A stretch of DNA of 64,000 nucleotides from Catonia carolina (lineage: Eukaryota > Arthropoda > Insecta > Hemiptera > Achilidae). This document shows, piece after piece, positions 42,169 through 52,697 of this stretch. The notes under the pieces were generated by a model. That model did no database searches and had not been told where the DNA came from. It saw only the letters and a program-made list of their open reading frames with translations. Location: positions 439,108,124-439,172,123 of the forward strand of contig JAQMRL010000001.1 of NCBI GenBank assembly GCA_035578175.1, given 5' to 3'. Position numbers and translations under genes: made by a program. Within the stretch, counting starts at the first letter, position 1. Each line of letters starts with the position of its first letter.

Positions 42169-42689
42169 TACACTATTAGTATATTTTTGTTTTTCAATTT
42201 GAGGGACAGCAGAACGACAAATTGGGGGGGGGGGGTTTGCGAGCGAAGGGACTCACTGTACATCACTGCAAACTATATTTTAATCCTTTAACTTTTCGCA
42301 CAACCTTACACATTGAAAGCTAGGTTAGGTACAAATAAAACCAATTATTAGTAGTAGGCCTACTGGAAAGTCGAAAAAAGTTGTTGAAATCAGTTTGAAT
42401 CTGCAAACAGAAGGGTTTTATTTTACAAATGTAGACGAAGAGAAAAATGGATGAGTGATGAGAATGATTCGTTGGTGAATGATGATGACTGTATACTACA
42501 TTATTAGAAGGAATACCAGGAAATGAATGAATAACACACACACACACCGGATTTGCATCATCCCGGTCACATTCCACACTACATACCACCATATCTATCC
42601 ATACATTCCCACTACATTCACCCTCCTCCCCTCCATTAACAAACAATACTACTATTATGCTAAAACCTATTATTTATTTACTATAAAAA
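42169..42689. other. unassigned sequence with a 13-G run
   Basis: A run of 13 G at about 42222-42234. Otherwise no recognised feature. Confidence 0.4.
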
Positions 42690-43640
42690 TCTGGTGTGAA
42701 ACACTCACACAACTTTCTCTTGCCAATGCAAAAAAATGACCAATATAACCTAACATCAGTAATAAAACATTATAAATAAACAAAAAAACTAACTTTTCAG
42801 AAAACATAACCTCATTTTTAATCATCAGTGACAGACGCAAAATGAAAATCGACCTCAGTTTGGCTTGAAAATACTTAAAATCACTCTTTCACGCTAAGCT
42901 AAGCTCAGTAGAGAAAAATGCTTTAAATAAAAGTTGTAGATCTTTTAATTTCCTATAGGCTACATTTTATTACGATAGACTACACTTTTGTCGTAAAATG
43001 CATACTAAGGCCGAAATCTTAAAAAAATAAATTTTTCACACGTTTTCCTGAGAAGAAAAAACAGAAAATTGCTAATTACCGCTAAACTAAGCGTTATACA
43101 AAAAAAAGTTTAAATAAAAGTAGTAAAATTTTAAATTCTCAACAACTTTAATATATACATTTTTGCGCTAAAATGCATAATAAAGCAGCAATCTTAACAA
43201 AAATTATTTCTTTACGTGAAAACAGCCTCAGCAAGAATTTCAGCAAACGCCTACCCTATCTTGTAGAGCATAAAAAATTAAGTAAATGAGGGGATTTTTA
43301 AAAAAAAATCGTAAGACCAGTTTTTGATAAAATCGCCAAAAAGTGAAAAATTACACGAATAAACTACTACTTCCGGTTGACCGATTTTAATGAAAATGAT
43401 CGTGCCGGGTCCGGTAGTGTAACTAAAGTTTCAAGTTTCAAGTTTGTACGATGATGTTCCCTTCTTGAGATATTTTGCACACACACAACACACACAAACA
43501 CACACAGACCAATCGCTAGAAACATGTTTTTGGATTCAGGAGATCTGAAAACGTGTAGATCCGGTGAAAACTCTTATATCTTACAATAGACATGAAAACA
43601 ATACTTTCTTTCCTATATATTCATATAGGCAAGAAAAAGT
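42690..43640 (+). mobile_element. Family A repeat copy A13
   Basis: Full-length with a short AC region at about 43479-43506. The terminal motif is slightly altered (GGCAAGAAAAAGT). Confidence 0.8.
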
Positions 43641-43957
43641 AAAAAAAAAAAATTAAAAAATCATTCTAGGAGAAACAGGTGAGAAGGAGATTGCGGGAAA
43701 TATAAAAATTCCACCTTTTACAAGAACAGAATTCTAGGAACACGAATCACATTATAGGCGTGGTGGCACGTAATTGAGGAAGAGTTTGAGTTTGATGAGT
43801 TTAATGACAGATATTAGGCGCTACCGTTGAGTAATACTAAGAACATAACATCATCAGACAAGGTAAACGTGTTTATGAATAAGATTAACCTTCAGGCGTT
43901 GCCTGAGGCCTGACACCACAAATAATCGGATTCGAAGAACCGATTTATTAACAAGGT
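43641..43957. other. unassigned sequence
   Basis: No gene or repeat recognised. Confidence 0.4.
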
Positions 43958-44308
43958 ATTGTCGATACCTGCCCATAACAGATAGGTGGGTGTCAAATTA
44001 TTTACACTCAATCTGTTAGTTGCAGGGCTAAAATAAATAGTTCTGTTTCTTATCACATGGTCAGCCAATTAAATGACTGAATCATTTAAGAACAGAAGAG
44101 GTAGAGGTGTAAAAGACACTAAACAGAGTTATCTTCTCTGAAAGTAATGAATGTCATTGTACAGCCAGACCCTGTGGTGAATGAAGTGAATTTGTCATTT
44201 ACAGAGTGGAAAATATGTGCTTTCAGAGGGCCCAGCATGCTGATAAGCGTACTTTTCCACTCAGTGAGCTGTGGCAATGGTAAACCACCTCACTCCTCGT
44301 TTTACTTA

Positions 44309-44971
44309 CGCTGGGCATATACGTTACGGTATACCGGAGAGGTTTACCTGCACAGGTCACCTGTACAGGTAAACCGGAGCGTGTATGCCAGCTGCTGCAG
44401 TCAGAACTGTGCAGGCGTAGTGACCTGCGCAGGCGACTGGAGAAGAATCGAAATTTAATTCTTTCAACCTGCGCAGGCGTGCTCACCGGAGCGTGTGTGT
44501 GGGATCTTCGGTATGCCTGCGCAGGTTTCAGTTCAGTTTTAGCTTGACACGGAAAGCGTCGGTTGTGTTCACTGTAGTGACCTACTGTACTGTTCTTTTG
44601 TATTAAAGGAGTTACCATCGACAGCAATTTCTGGTAGACATCTTCCTTCATCCGCAAGTAATTATGGTAATCTAATGGTTCTGAAGTTAATTCTTGGATT
44701 AAATTCGTGTGAGTATATACATTCCTCTTCAAAAGCCAGTCTTTACACCAGTTTTCGCGTTTTTTTTCTTTGCTTTTAACTCTTAATGACCAATAATAAC
44801 CCTAAAACAGCAATCGCGTCGTCTTGTTGCGTGGTCATCTTTTTTTGAACTGAAACAACTATCTGGTTTACCGTAGTAGCGTGAGTGTGCTCTTGACTGT
44901 ACAGGTAGACCGGTACAGTTAACCTGCTCGGGTATACCTGCGCAGGTATACCGTAACGTGTATGCCTTACC
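44309..44971. mobile_element. PIF/Harbinger-like element, internally deleted
   Basis: 663 bp with TTA target duplications (44306-44308 and 44972-44974) and 27-bp terminal inverted repeats matching at 22 positions; the core GGCATA(T/C)ACGTTACGGT is shared. It carries an N-terminal transposase remnant on the minus strand and six palindromic CCTGYRCAGG motifs. TTA/TAA 3-bp duplication is the hallmark of the superfamily. Non-autonomous. Confidence 0.82.
44586..44838 (-). pseudogene. Harbinger transposase, N-terminal fragment
   Basis: From an ATG at 44838 the minus strand encodes a DDAIAVLGLLL-type start. After one frame change, a W-C-KDWLLKRN segment and LIQELTSEPLDYHNYLRM follow, then DVYQKLLSMVTPLIQK. 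This matches the N-terminal region of PIF/Harbinger (DDE_Tnp_4) transposases in layout. The catalytic DDE domain is missing: coding similarity ends near 44586. Confidence 0.75.
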
Positions 44972-45038
44972 TTAGTAAAACCCCTAGAGGTTCAAACCAG
45001 CCTTTCGGCTGTTGATCTAAACAACACATTGTCGATAC

Positions 45039-45336
45039 ATAATAATAATAATAGCAATGTATGAAGCGCAAGCGACACGAACATGGGTACGTATTGTGGT
45101 AGGTACATACGGTAGAAGGACGATTATGCCAATCAATTCAGGAGAAATCCGGTGAAAAACACTCACTCCACTTTTTCTTCCCAATTCTACAGTCCAGCCT
45201 CTCTTAGTTTCCTCCTAATGTAAACAAATAATGACGTCACTGAGCATGCGCAGTATATCAAAATGTGTAAACGGTGATTAAAAATTAACAACAAAATACT
45301 TTCAAAAGTATTTAAATTCAAAATACTATTAAAAGT
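45039..45336. other. unassigned sequence
   Basis: Contains a short (AAT)n run and a small family-A-like scrap (45149-45190, GGTGAAAAACACTCACTCCA). Confidence 0.35.
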
Positions 45337-45671
45337 ATTTTTATAAGCCCAGATCTGGGAGAAAATTTGATGGCTATGCGGATGCCCTCTCATTCTACGG
45401 GCTTCAGAATCTGAGCACGCGACGTAGAGTGATGGAAGTACTTTACATTTACAACATTCTGCACTCACGAGTTGAAGTTCCGGATATCTCGAAGATTTTT
45501 CTGAGAGTACCTGGCACAGCTTTAAGAAGTTTTAGGCTGTTTGCTGGAGCTACAAAAAGTAAAATAGCTCCAATCAATAGATGTATAGCTACAGCCAAAG
45601 AAATAAATGGAGAGGTAGATCTGTTTCACAGAGATAGCAAAATTAAAGAAAAACTGTACAGGATACTGTGA
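45337..45671 (+). pseudogene. Non-LTR retrotransposon RT, extreme C-terminus
   Basis: An open frame ending at the TGA at 45669 encodes YADALSFYGLQNLSTRRR, VMEVLYIYNILHSRV, FLRVPGTALRSFRLFA and PINRCIATAKEIN. It resembles the C-terminal tail of CR1/Jockey-group RT proteins (R-R...LYK-L...VP-R-LR-...F). 5'-truncated; it is followed by about 50 bp of 3' UTR and then by the end of another LINE. Confidence 0.6.
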
Positions 45672-46368
45672 AGGAAGGCTGTAAATACTGCGAGATCTTT
45701 ATGTTATTTTATGTCTTTTATGTGTGAATCCTGAATCCTGAATCCTGGTTGAGAGGGCTAAGAAGCCCTATGATGGCGACATCGTGTTAAGGAACACCTG
45801 GTCGCTCGGGGAACAATATAACAGAATAATTGCAACCTCAAGAAATTTAGGGGGAATTTTATAGTTTAAATAGGAAATAGGATTCTGGTTCGTGGGACAT
45901 TGGAACTGGGACTTGAAAGGAGGTAATTTATTTTTAGAAGTTATTTGTGGAAAATTTAAATTAAGGGACAAGTGGGTTTAAGAGCGGCTCTTTTATTTTA
46001 TTTTATTTTTCAGTGGCCTTTTTTCAGTTTTGTGGGACGCCTAATATTTTGGTGAGGGGAAGGCATGCATTTTACTGAACGTGGACTAAAGGTATAATTT
46101 AAGGTAGGGGTTAGTTTATGATTTCAGGGGAGACGGAAAGGGTAGAGTTTGGCATAATCACCGGCCTTTTTATCTTCTGAGTGTTTATTAATTTAAAATG
46201 GCGGCTCTTTTCACCGTAGTGGAGTGATTATGCATAGGAACATGGGGACAACTACCAACTGGGGGGAGTGAGTCATACAAGTAGGAGGGGCATGGGCAAA
46301 TAAGAGGAATACAGGGCAGAATAAAAATGTGGCAACTCTAAATTTTGTTAAGTGGGTCATTCTAAAAT

Positions 46369-49038
46369 TTAGATAAAGTCGTGGAATGGTAATGGGATAG
46401 AGACTTCAGGTGGGTGTAGGCGTCGGTACAAGTCCTGAATTATCTGGGGTCCGTCAGTTTTCCCAGCGTCGTGTAGCCGTTTCGAGGTATTGTAAATAAA
46501 GTCCTCCATAGAAGGGAAGAGAAGGTGTTCGTGTATGATGCGATTGGATATAAGATAGTGGAACTGTGTGATGCACCGGAGGACTTTGTTCTGGTATGCT
46601 GAAGTACGTCTTTTGTTGGACTTGGAGAGAAAGGGCCACCATACCGGTGACCCGTACAAAAGGAAAGGACGTAGGATAGAGGAGTACATCAGAAGTTTCA
46701 GTTTTGAGGAGTATGCAGGAGAGAGGAACAAAGGGATGAGTAAAGCGAACAAGGCCCTACCCTTGCTAAGCTTGCTGTCAATGTGCTGTCGAAGTGTCAA
46801 TCGTTTATCTAGGTCAACCCCTAGATATTTCACGCTGTTCTGCCATGGGAGGAGTTCCCCTTCCAATCGTAGAGGCGGAGGAACATTGCGTTTTAGTGTA
46901 AAGTGGATTGCTTCGCATTTTGTGGGGTTAAGTGATAGTCTCCAGACACGACACCAGCTAGTGATGTCTAGAAGCTGAGTTTGAAGCGCGCGGCAATTGA
47001 GGCGGAGGCATCTGCCGTGACGGTACAGAATAGCATCATCGGCAAACAGTCCGAATTGGATTGAATCACGGACAGGAAAATCGAAGGTGTACATAAGATA
47101 GAGGATGGGCCCAAGGACCGAGCCCTGAGGTACACCCGCGGACGAAGGGGTGAGTGGGGACATGGCCATGTGGAACTGAGGAATAGTGACAGAGACTTGG
47201 AATTGTCTTCCAGTAAGATAGGAATGGAGTAATCGGACAGTTGAGGGGGGAAAGAATTGTGCCAGTTTGTAAAGGAGGCCCATATGCCAGACGCGGTCAA
47301 ATGCAGCCCGAAAATCAAGCAGTACAGCCGTCGTGTCACAGTAAGAATTTCTGGCATCCACAAGTGCCGTGACGATGCGGAGGAGTTGGGTAGTTGTGGA
47401 GTGTCCTTGACGAAAACCAAATTGCTCGGGGGGAAGAACAGATTCAACAACAGGTCGCAGGCGTGGGAGAAGAAGCCTTTCGAATAATTTTGACAGGATC
47501 GGCAAAAGGGAAATTGGTCTATAACTTTCGGGATCAGTTGGACGTTTGTGGGGTTTCAGAATAGTAATGACTTTGGAAACCTTCCACGAAGAGGGGAAAT
47601 GTTGCAGCGCCAACACTGCATTGAAAATTGTCAAAAGATGAAGCTTTAGATCTGGCGGGGAATTCAGGATGGCGTATCCAGAGACATTATCAGGACCAGG
47701 GGCCTTACGCGGATTAATCGAGGAAATTACAGAGGTGACATCATCCTCCGTGAAGGGCTGTAAGTTACAGGGCGTAGGGTCAGAGAGCGTTGAGTTGACT
47801 TCATCATGAATGAGTTCATCCTGGTCATGATGAACGGGCGGAGGGGCAACAAAATGTCGTTCAAAATGCGAAGCGAAAGTGTCAGCAATCGCCTGCGGAG
47901 AATATGTCAAACCATTAGGTGTCATCAGAGGATGCGACTTCCTCTGGGTCGACAACAAACGACGTGTAGCCTCCCATGGTCTTCCGTCATCCGCTACTCG
48001 ATGAAGGTAGTCCTCCCACTTACTACACCGGTGACCATCGAGTAGCAGTTTACACCTAGCAGCGGCACCGTTGAACAGATCCCGATGATGTGGATCTCTG
48101 GTGCGCTGCCAGAGCCTTCGAAAGCGACGCCTATCGGCGATTGCTGCTTTGATAGGAGCTGGAAGTGATGACCTAGTGCGAGGCGGACGTGGGTGCGAGT
48201 TCTGGGCAATGGAATCGGAAAGTATCGAAGTGAGGGAATCAAGATGGGACTCGAGCTCAGTTACAGTGGCAATAGTAGGGGGTTCAGGTGGAATTAGGGA
48301 GGCAACTGAGTCATAGAAGGAACGCCAGCAAACCTTCAGAGAAGGAGGCGGGACAGGGATACGAGCAGTCGAGGACGTGAAAGTAAACAGAACTGGATAG
48401 TGATCAGAATTCAATTCAGGTAATACATCGATGTCTGGGACGGAGGCAAGATCGAGAGAAATAGCGTAATCAAGGATATCAGGAAGTTGATAGGTGAATG
48501 GGGGCACCCTTGTCGGGGTATCAGGAACATGGAGCGCTAACGACAAAGGAGACTGCTCGAGGAAGGACAGGAGTTCAGTACCAGCAATGTTCGTTGTTCG
48601 GCAGCCGAGGTCCGTGTGTTTGCTGTTCCAATCGCCAGCTGCAAACACAGGTTGACGTTGGTCGAAGAGCATAGCAAGGGCTGCGGGGTGGAAATGGGCA
48701 GCAGATGGGGGGCGGTAAACTGAAATGAAAGTAACCAGACGTGAGAAGAGAGGCACCGTAACGGCAACATGTTCAATCGAAGGAATATGGGTCACGTCAA
48801 GGAAGTTATGAACATGTCTCTTATGTATCAGAACAGCTACCCCTCCTGCCGGGACCACAGCGCCAGGTCGATCGGCACGATACACAATGTAGGGGGATAG
48901 GCGAAAGCGAGTAGTAGGTAAAAATTTAGTTTCCTGTAGAAGAGCAACGTCAATATCGTAATCTGTTAGTACTCGTAGTAGGTCGTTTCGTTGGCGAAGG
49001 ATGCCATTACCATTCCATGACATAATGCGAAAACGCAT
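46369..49038 (-). CDS. Jockey-like ORF2: endonuclease and reverse transcriptase
   Basis: 889 aa, no stop. The N-terminal APE-type endonuclease at about 1-220 has MSWNGNG, LLQETK, GDWNSKH and SDHYP (catalytic N, E, D/N, D-H), which would nick target DNA. RT at about 430-700 has RKAPGPDNVSG, SYRPISLLPILSK, EQFGFRQGHST, LDFRAAFDRVWH, GVPQGSVLGP and the catalytic LFADDAIL. The C-terminal region has YLGVDLDKRLT and LLYGSPVWW; no RNase H domain seen. The length fits the Jockey clade. The start ATG overlaps the upstream ORF1 stop as TAATG, suggesting termination-reinitiation. Probably catalytically intact, but the element is defective in ORF1. Confidence 0.92.
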   Translation of the reverse strand: MRFRIMSWNGNGILRQRNDLLRVLTDYDIDVALLQETKFLPTTRFRLSPYIVYRADRPGAVVPAGGVAVLIHKRHVHNFLDVTHIPSIEHVAVTVPLFSRLVTFISVYRPPSAAHFHPAALAMLFDQRQPVFAAGDWNSKHTDLGCRTTNIAGTELLSFLEQSPLSLALHVPDTPTRVPPFTYQLPDILDYAISLDLASVPDIDVLPELNSDHYPVLFTFTSSTARIPVPPPSLKVCWRSFYDSVASLIPPEPPTIATVTELESHLDSLTSILSDSIAQNSHPRPPRTRSSLPAPIKAAIADRRRFRRLWQRTRDPHHRDLFNGAAARCKLLLDGHRCSKWEDYLHRVADDGRPWEATRRLLSTQRKSHPLMTPNGLTYSPQAIADTFASHFERHFVAPPPVHHDQDELIHDEVNSTLSDPTPCNLQPFTEDDVTSVISSINPRKAPGPDNVSGYAILNSPPDLKLHLLTIFNAVLALQHFPSSWKVSKVITILKPHKRPTDPESYRPISLLPILSKLFERLLLPRLRPVVESVLPPEQFGFRQGHSTTTQLLRIVTALVDARNSYCDTTAVLLDFRAAFDRVWHMGLLYKLAQFFPPSTVRLLHSYLTGRQFQVSVTIPQFHMAMSPLTPSSAGVPQGSVLGPILYLMYTFDFPVRDSIQFGLFADDAILYRHGRCLRLNCRALQTQLLDITSWCRVWRLSLNPTKCEAIHFTLKRNVPPPLRLEGELLPWQNSVKYLGVDLDKRLTLRQHIDSKLSKGRALFALLIPLFLSPAYSSKLKLLMYSSILRPFLLYGSPVWWPFLSKSNKRRTSAYQNKVLRCITQFHYLISNRIIHEHLLFPSMEDFIYNTSKRLHDAGKTDGPQIIQDLYRRLHPPEVSIPLPFHDFI

Positions 49039-49313
49039 TACAAAAGGAGGGAGGTCAGAGATGAGATAAGGATAGTGATAGCTTCAGAGGCGGAGCTAAT
49101 AGATGTTAGTTGAGGAAGAACATTAGCCACCCAAGCTAGGAACTTAGGGGAGGTTAGGAACTGGACGATCGTAGAAAAATCGAATGCAGTGCTGTCCTTA
49201 GGAGGGACTTTTTTAGCCGGGAGTGGCGGAAACTCCCTTTCGGAGAAGACCGGCTTGGATGGCTGTGAGTGGTGGGACCACTCAGAAGTCGGAAACTGGT
49301 TCTTGGTGGTGTG
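49038..49313 (-). pseudogene. Jockey-like ORF1, C-terminal remnant
   Basis: An in-frame stretch of 91 codons, with FPPLPAKKVPP and FSTIVQFLTSPKFLAWVANV, ends TAA at 49040-49038, sharing the A with the ORF2 ATG. Upstream stops, including TAA at 49314-49316, and the short distance to the element's 5' end show that most of ORF1 (RNA-binding protein, normally several hundred codons) has been deleted or decayed. No zinc knuckle remains. Confidence 0.65.
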
Positions 49314-49521
49314 TTATTTGTTATTTGTGTCTATGTGGTGAATGTTAAGCTCAGCGGCTGACTGTTTTTTTAGAGAAGAAAGAATGACTACGTTAAGTTG
49401 TAATGGTGCGGTATACTAAGGCGAAATTATCTTGCTGTTCTACTGTACCACCTCGCATCCTTGCGACCAGCCATAGTAGTGGGTGGAGACGGCGGGGTGT
49501 AGGGGAGTTTGGGAGCCCCCC

Positions 49522-49735
49522 AAAAAAAAATAAAATAAATGAAATTGTTAGGCCTACATCATATCATGACTGATGTTTTTAGTACTTTTAAGTACTTATA
49601 ATTTAAAAATAGTTAACTTAATAGAAATACGACATCCGTAAAGTCGCAGACTCTAGCGTGCACCCTGTAGTAGGTGGCTTTTGTTTGTTGACAGTAGGAG
49701 GAGGAGGAGCAAACTAAGAACGGCTCAACTGTATA
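49522..49735. other. unassigned sequence
   Basis: Between the LINE and a pogo-like element; nothing recognised. Confidence 0.35.
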
Positions 49736-49737
49736 TA

Positions 49738-50546
49738 CAGTAATCGCTTGGTATCCGGTGACTTTGTCCGTGGGCCTAAAACCTTAAAATACGTACGTTT
49801 TCTCACCTTGTGTACACCGTACTTGGTTGGGAAGTCATACAATTCTGAAAACATGTGTTTGAATAAATGTTTTGGCATCCGTATCATGTTGAGTCACACA
49901 CTAGATGGCGACGGCCGCCATGAGCCAACCTAGATTTCCGTGTAATGTACGTAGTGAGGCAGTCACCGCACCGGGTACCGAGCCCCGCCTGTAACACCCC
50001 ACCCCACCCTCACAGCCATACGTACGCCCAGGCACCATTCTGTAATTTCTCCGTACGTTTTCCTCCATCTGTCAGTCTAACTTCTTCGTACGTACGTACA
50101 GTTCTTTATGTGTTCGACGATCCTGAAACGAAGCCAAGCATTTCTTCACAAACCATCAACGAGATCCTCAGCATGGCAACGCATTGGCTGACCACGTATT
50201 GGAGACGGATCCAGGCATGTAAAAAATCCCTTCAATTCAAAAGAGGACTCAGGAGCTGATGATAACATACGAAGAAGTCCACAAGGAGTTTGAAAAGAAG
50301 AAGAAGAAGCAAAGAGCCATAACTATTTTAAAGGAACTGAAATTTGTTATGCGTACATTACTGTATTTATTAATTATTATTCATAGATTATGATAATGGT
50401 AAAATGTTCCTAGAACTATTAAATACTTAAAACGACTACAGGACTTTACCTTAAGAACCTAACCCCCATCTTTTCGTTCATATAAGGTATCATTATCTGC
50501 GGTAACCCTACGGAACGTAACCCCCGCGGATAACGAGGGATTACTG
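49738..50546. mobile_element. pogo/Tigger-like non-autonomous element, 809 bp
   Basis: Ends CAGTAATCGCTTGGTATCCG at the left and TAACGAGGGATTACTG at the right, flanked by TA on both sides. The inverted TIR core (CAGTAATCCCTCG-TTATCCGCGG type) is typical of Tigger/pogo. Two related elements lie at 57003-57708 and 58605-59328. The 104-codon frame at 49945-50259 is not recognised as transposase. Confidence 0.75.
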
Positions 50547-50650
50547 TACAGTATTTCCTCGATTCTGAGACGTACCTTTTTTCACAATTTGATACCTAGA
50601 AAACCGAAGTGCGTCTTACATTGGAAGGTGTCTTACAGTCACGTACACTT
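50547..50650. other. Left end of another pogo-like element
   Basis: TACAGTATTTCCTCGATTCT starts at the TA that ends the previous element, with AAGTGCGTCTTAC further in. It looks like a second TIR family; no right end located. Confidence 0.3.
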
Positions 50651-50756
50651 ATTACCATTGAACCGGTGTATCAGCACTCCAAACTATGTACGAGACATCT
50701 AAGTTACTAGGCATTATAAGATAAAATAAATTAATCTCCTTTTAAAATTAAAATAA

Positions 50757-50965
50757 AGGCCAGATGCCAGAGGAGACAATACTTTAAAAGTGACGGAATA
50801 TGTTCCAGTTGGAAGAAGGGAGGTGGGAAGAGCTCGAAGAAGATGGCAGTAGTCGAGATGTACGGGCTGGAGTGTCTCGTGTTTGTGTAGACGTGCAGGA
50901 TGGTTTGTGAGTTCGGAACAGGCTTACGCCTAATCCTTGATAGTAAGAAGAAGAAGAAGAATAAA
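50757..50965 (+). pseudogene. LINE C-terminal scrap with (AAG)n tail
   Basis: GQMPEETILKVTEYVPVGRREVGRARRRW in frame, then stops, then AAGAAGAAGAAG. The PEGRR-VGRPR-RW motif marks the C-terminal end of many RTE/other LINE RT proteins. Confidence 0.5.
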
Positions 50966-51096
50966 AATTAAAAATAAAACTTTATAAATAATTATCAGAA
51001 TTCGTAGAAGCGACTCGCTCACAAACGCAACATTTGATTTTAAAACGCAGCTTGTGAATTTCCAGCCTCATGTTATTAACTTACGAACTGAAAATA

Positions 51097-51905
51097 CAGA
51101 GTGACTTTTTAGTCCTGTTACCCAATTGTTAATGTCTGGTAATATTTTTCTAAAAAAAATAAATTTTGTTTTGTGACACTAAGTTGGTAGCCCTACTCAA
51201 CCAGTATGGATATGGCAGTGTGAGTTGATTCTCCTTGAGCTGTGTAAAATTTTGTGCCATTTCCGGTCGTGCTACAAACAGAATGTCTTTTATCCTAAAA
51301 CAATCTCTTGTTTAAATCTGGAGGCTGAAGCTCTAGAACTAATCGTATGTGATACGGATACAATTTCAATTTTTTAGCAGCTTTCTGAGCACTCGAACAT
51401 GACAAATCAACATGCGAGGAAAGTTTTTGTAAACCTTTCCATGGAGAATTGAACAATCTTGTTTTCACATTCTCTTAACGTCATCTGTCAAGAGAGTTGG
51501 TCGACCACTACGTTTTCTGCTGCAAACAATACCTACCTCTAAAAATCAGTTAGTTAGCCTAGAAATTGACTAGAATAGAGTGGAGGAACACTAAAAAATT
51601 TAATTTGAAATGATTCTTTTACACTCGCATACGATTTTGTAGCAAAATATTGTTCAAGAATGAAAACCCGTTGTTCTAGGGTAAAAGACATTCTGTTCGT
51701 AACATAACTGGAAACTGCACAAAATTTAACGCAACTCAAGGAGAATCTTTTTTTTTACGCAACTCAAGGAGAATCAACTCAAACTGTCGTATCTATACCG
51801 GTTTAGTAGGGCTACCAACTTTGTGTCACAAAACAAAATATCCCTTTCTTAGAAAAAAATTACCAGATATTAACAATTGGGTAACAGGACTAAAAAATCA
51901 CCCGG
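51097..51905. mobile_element. Long-TIR DNA transposon (DUF4817 transposase group), deleted
   Basis: 809 bp with inverted repeats of about 150 bp (51097-51247 and 51755-51905), roughly 85-90% similar by eye. Outer ends are CAGAGTGACTTTTTAGTCC and CCGGGTGATTTTTTAGTCC. TA flanks both ends (51095-51096 and 51906-51907). It carries the N-terminal transposase remnant listed next. Confidence 0.72.
51265..51691 (-). pseudogene. DUF4817-type transposase N-terminus
   Basis: From the ATG at 51691: MSFTLEQRVFILEQYFATKS and ASVKESFQIKF, a helix-turn-helix start typical of an insect DDE transposase group. Further on, in changed frames, GLQKLSSHVDLSCSSAQKAA and KKLKLYPYHI. Frameshifts, stops and loss of the catalytic domain make it inactive. 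The catalytic C-terminal part of this kind is present elsewhere, at 34058-34420. Confidence 0.65.
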
Positions 51906-51907
51906 TA

Positions 51908-52697
51908 TTTATAATCTTGATCAGATACGTAATTCAGATGAAACTTTAGTTTATTTCACTATGCCTAGAAACTAACTACATGGTCCATGTGAAAGGTACC
52001 AAAGAAGTATAGATAGTGAAGTCACGAGATTGCCTTTTGCGTATGTATGGGCTGTGAGGAACGGAAGTGTAAATATGACAGTGCTGCCAACCTCAACAGT
52101 GAGACACTACTCGTACATTTCACTACCGTGCAGTTTGTACGTACATTTTGTAAGCTGGTGGTTTAATACGAGAAAATTATCTTCATAAACCTTATATGAA
52201 ATAAATATGACCTGTAATACTGCCTATAGCTTAATAACATGACTAGAAATGTTTGATTTACTGTAATTACCAGCTACCTCAAAAAAAAATTCAGTTTCTT
52301 AATTCATTTAGATCTTGATGTTGTATTAATTTCCTTTTATTAAATTTTAATTAATTGAAATTATTTACTTAAAATTATACTTTCATTTGTTTTTAGTAGA
52401 TTCACTTACATTAAGTTTAACTATTTGACTTCTGGAATTATTATTTATATACTCTAATATTTCTCGTTAAATTTCAGCTTCATGTACATTTAATTCTTGA
52501 TAATACAATATTAAGATAATAACTGGAAATTATTTATCCTGATGTTTAGTTATTTAATTATTTTAAATATTTATTTGAAATTCTCCAACAATTGACTTTT
52601 AATCTTGATATTTGATCAACGATACTAAATATATAATAGATTGCTATTCTACAACTTAAAACACGAGCGTACGTAGATTTATCAATTTATCCGAATT
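51908..52697. other. unassigned AT-rich sequence
   Basis: Very AT-rich; no ORF or known repeat. Confidence 0.4.

Larger units (their letters stand above)
43969..45027 (+). repeat. SINE-like family B, copy B9, split by a Harbinger element
   Basis: SINE halves at 43969-44308 and 44975-45027 (plus TTA), flanked by the exact 11-bp ATTGTCGATAC (43958-43968 and 45028-45038). The Harbinger-like insertion at 44309-44971 is younger than the SINE. Confidence 0.88.
45725..49521 (-). mobile_element. Jockey-like LINE, nearly full length
   Basis: 3.8 kb minus-strand element. It has a putative GC-rich 5' end (GGCTCCCAAACTCCCC near 49515), a damaged ORF1, intact ORF2, about 640 nt of 3' UTR and a 3' terminus of three GGATTCA repeats (plus strand TGAATCC at 45725-45745). 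The 3' repeats match the truncated copy at 32129-33772. No target duplication found. Confidence 0.85.

Noticed and set aside
42222..42234. Run of 13 G as a quadruplex or regulatory site
   Set aside because: A single homopolymer run with no supporting context; likely simple-sequence noise.
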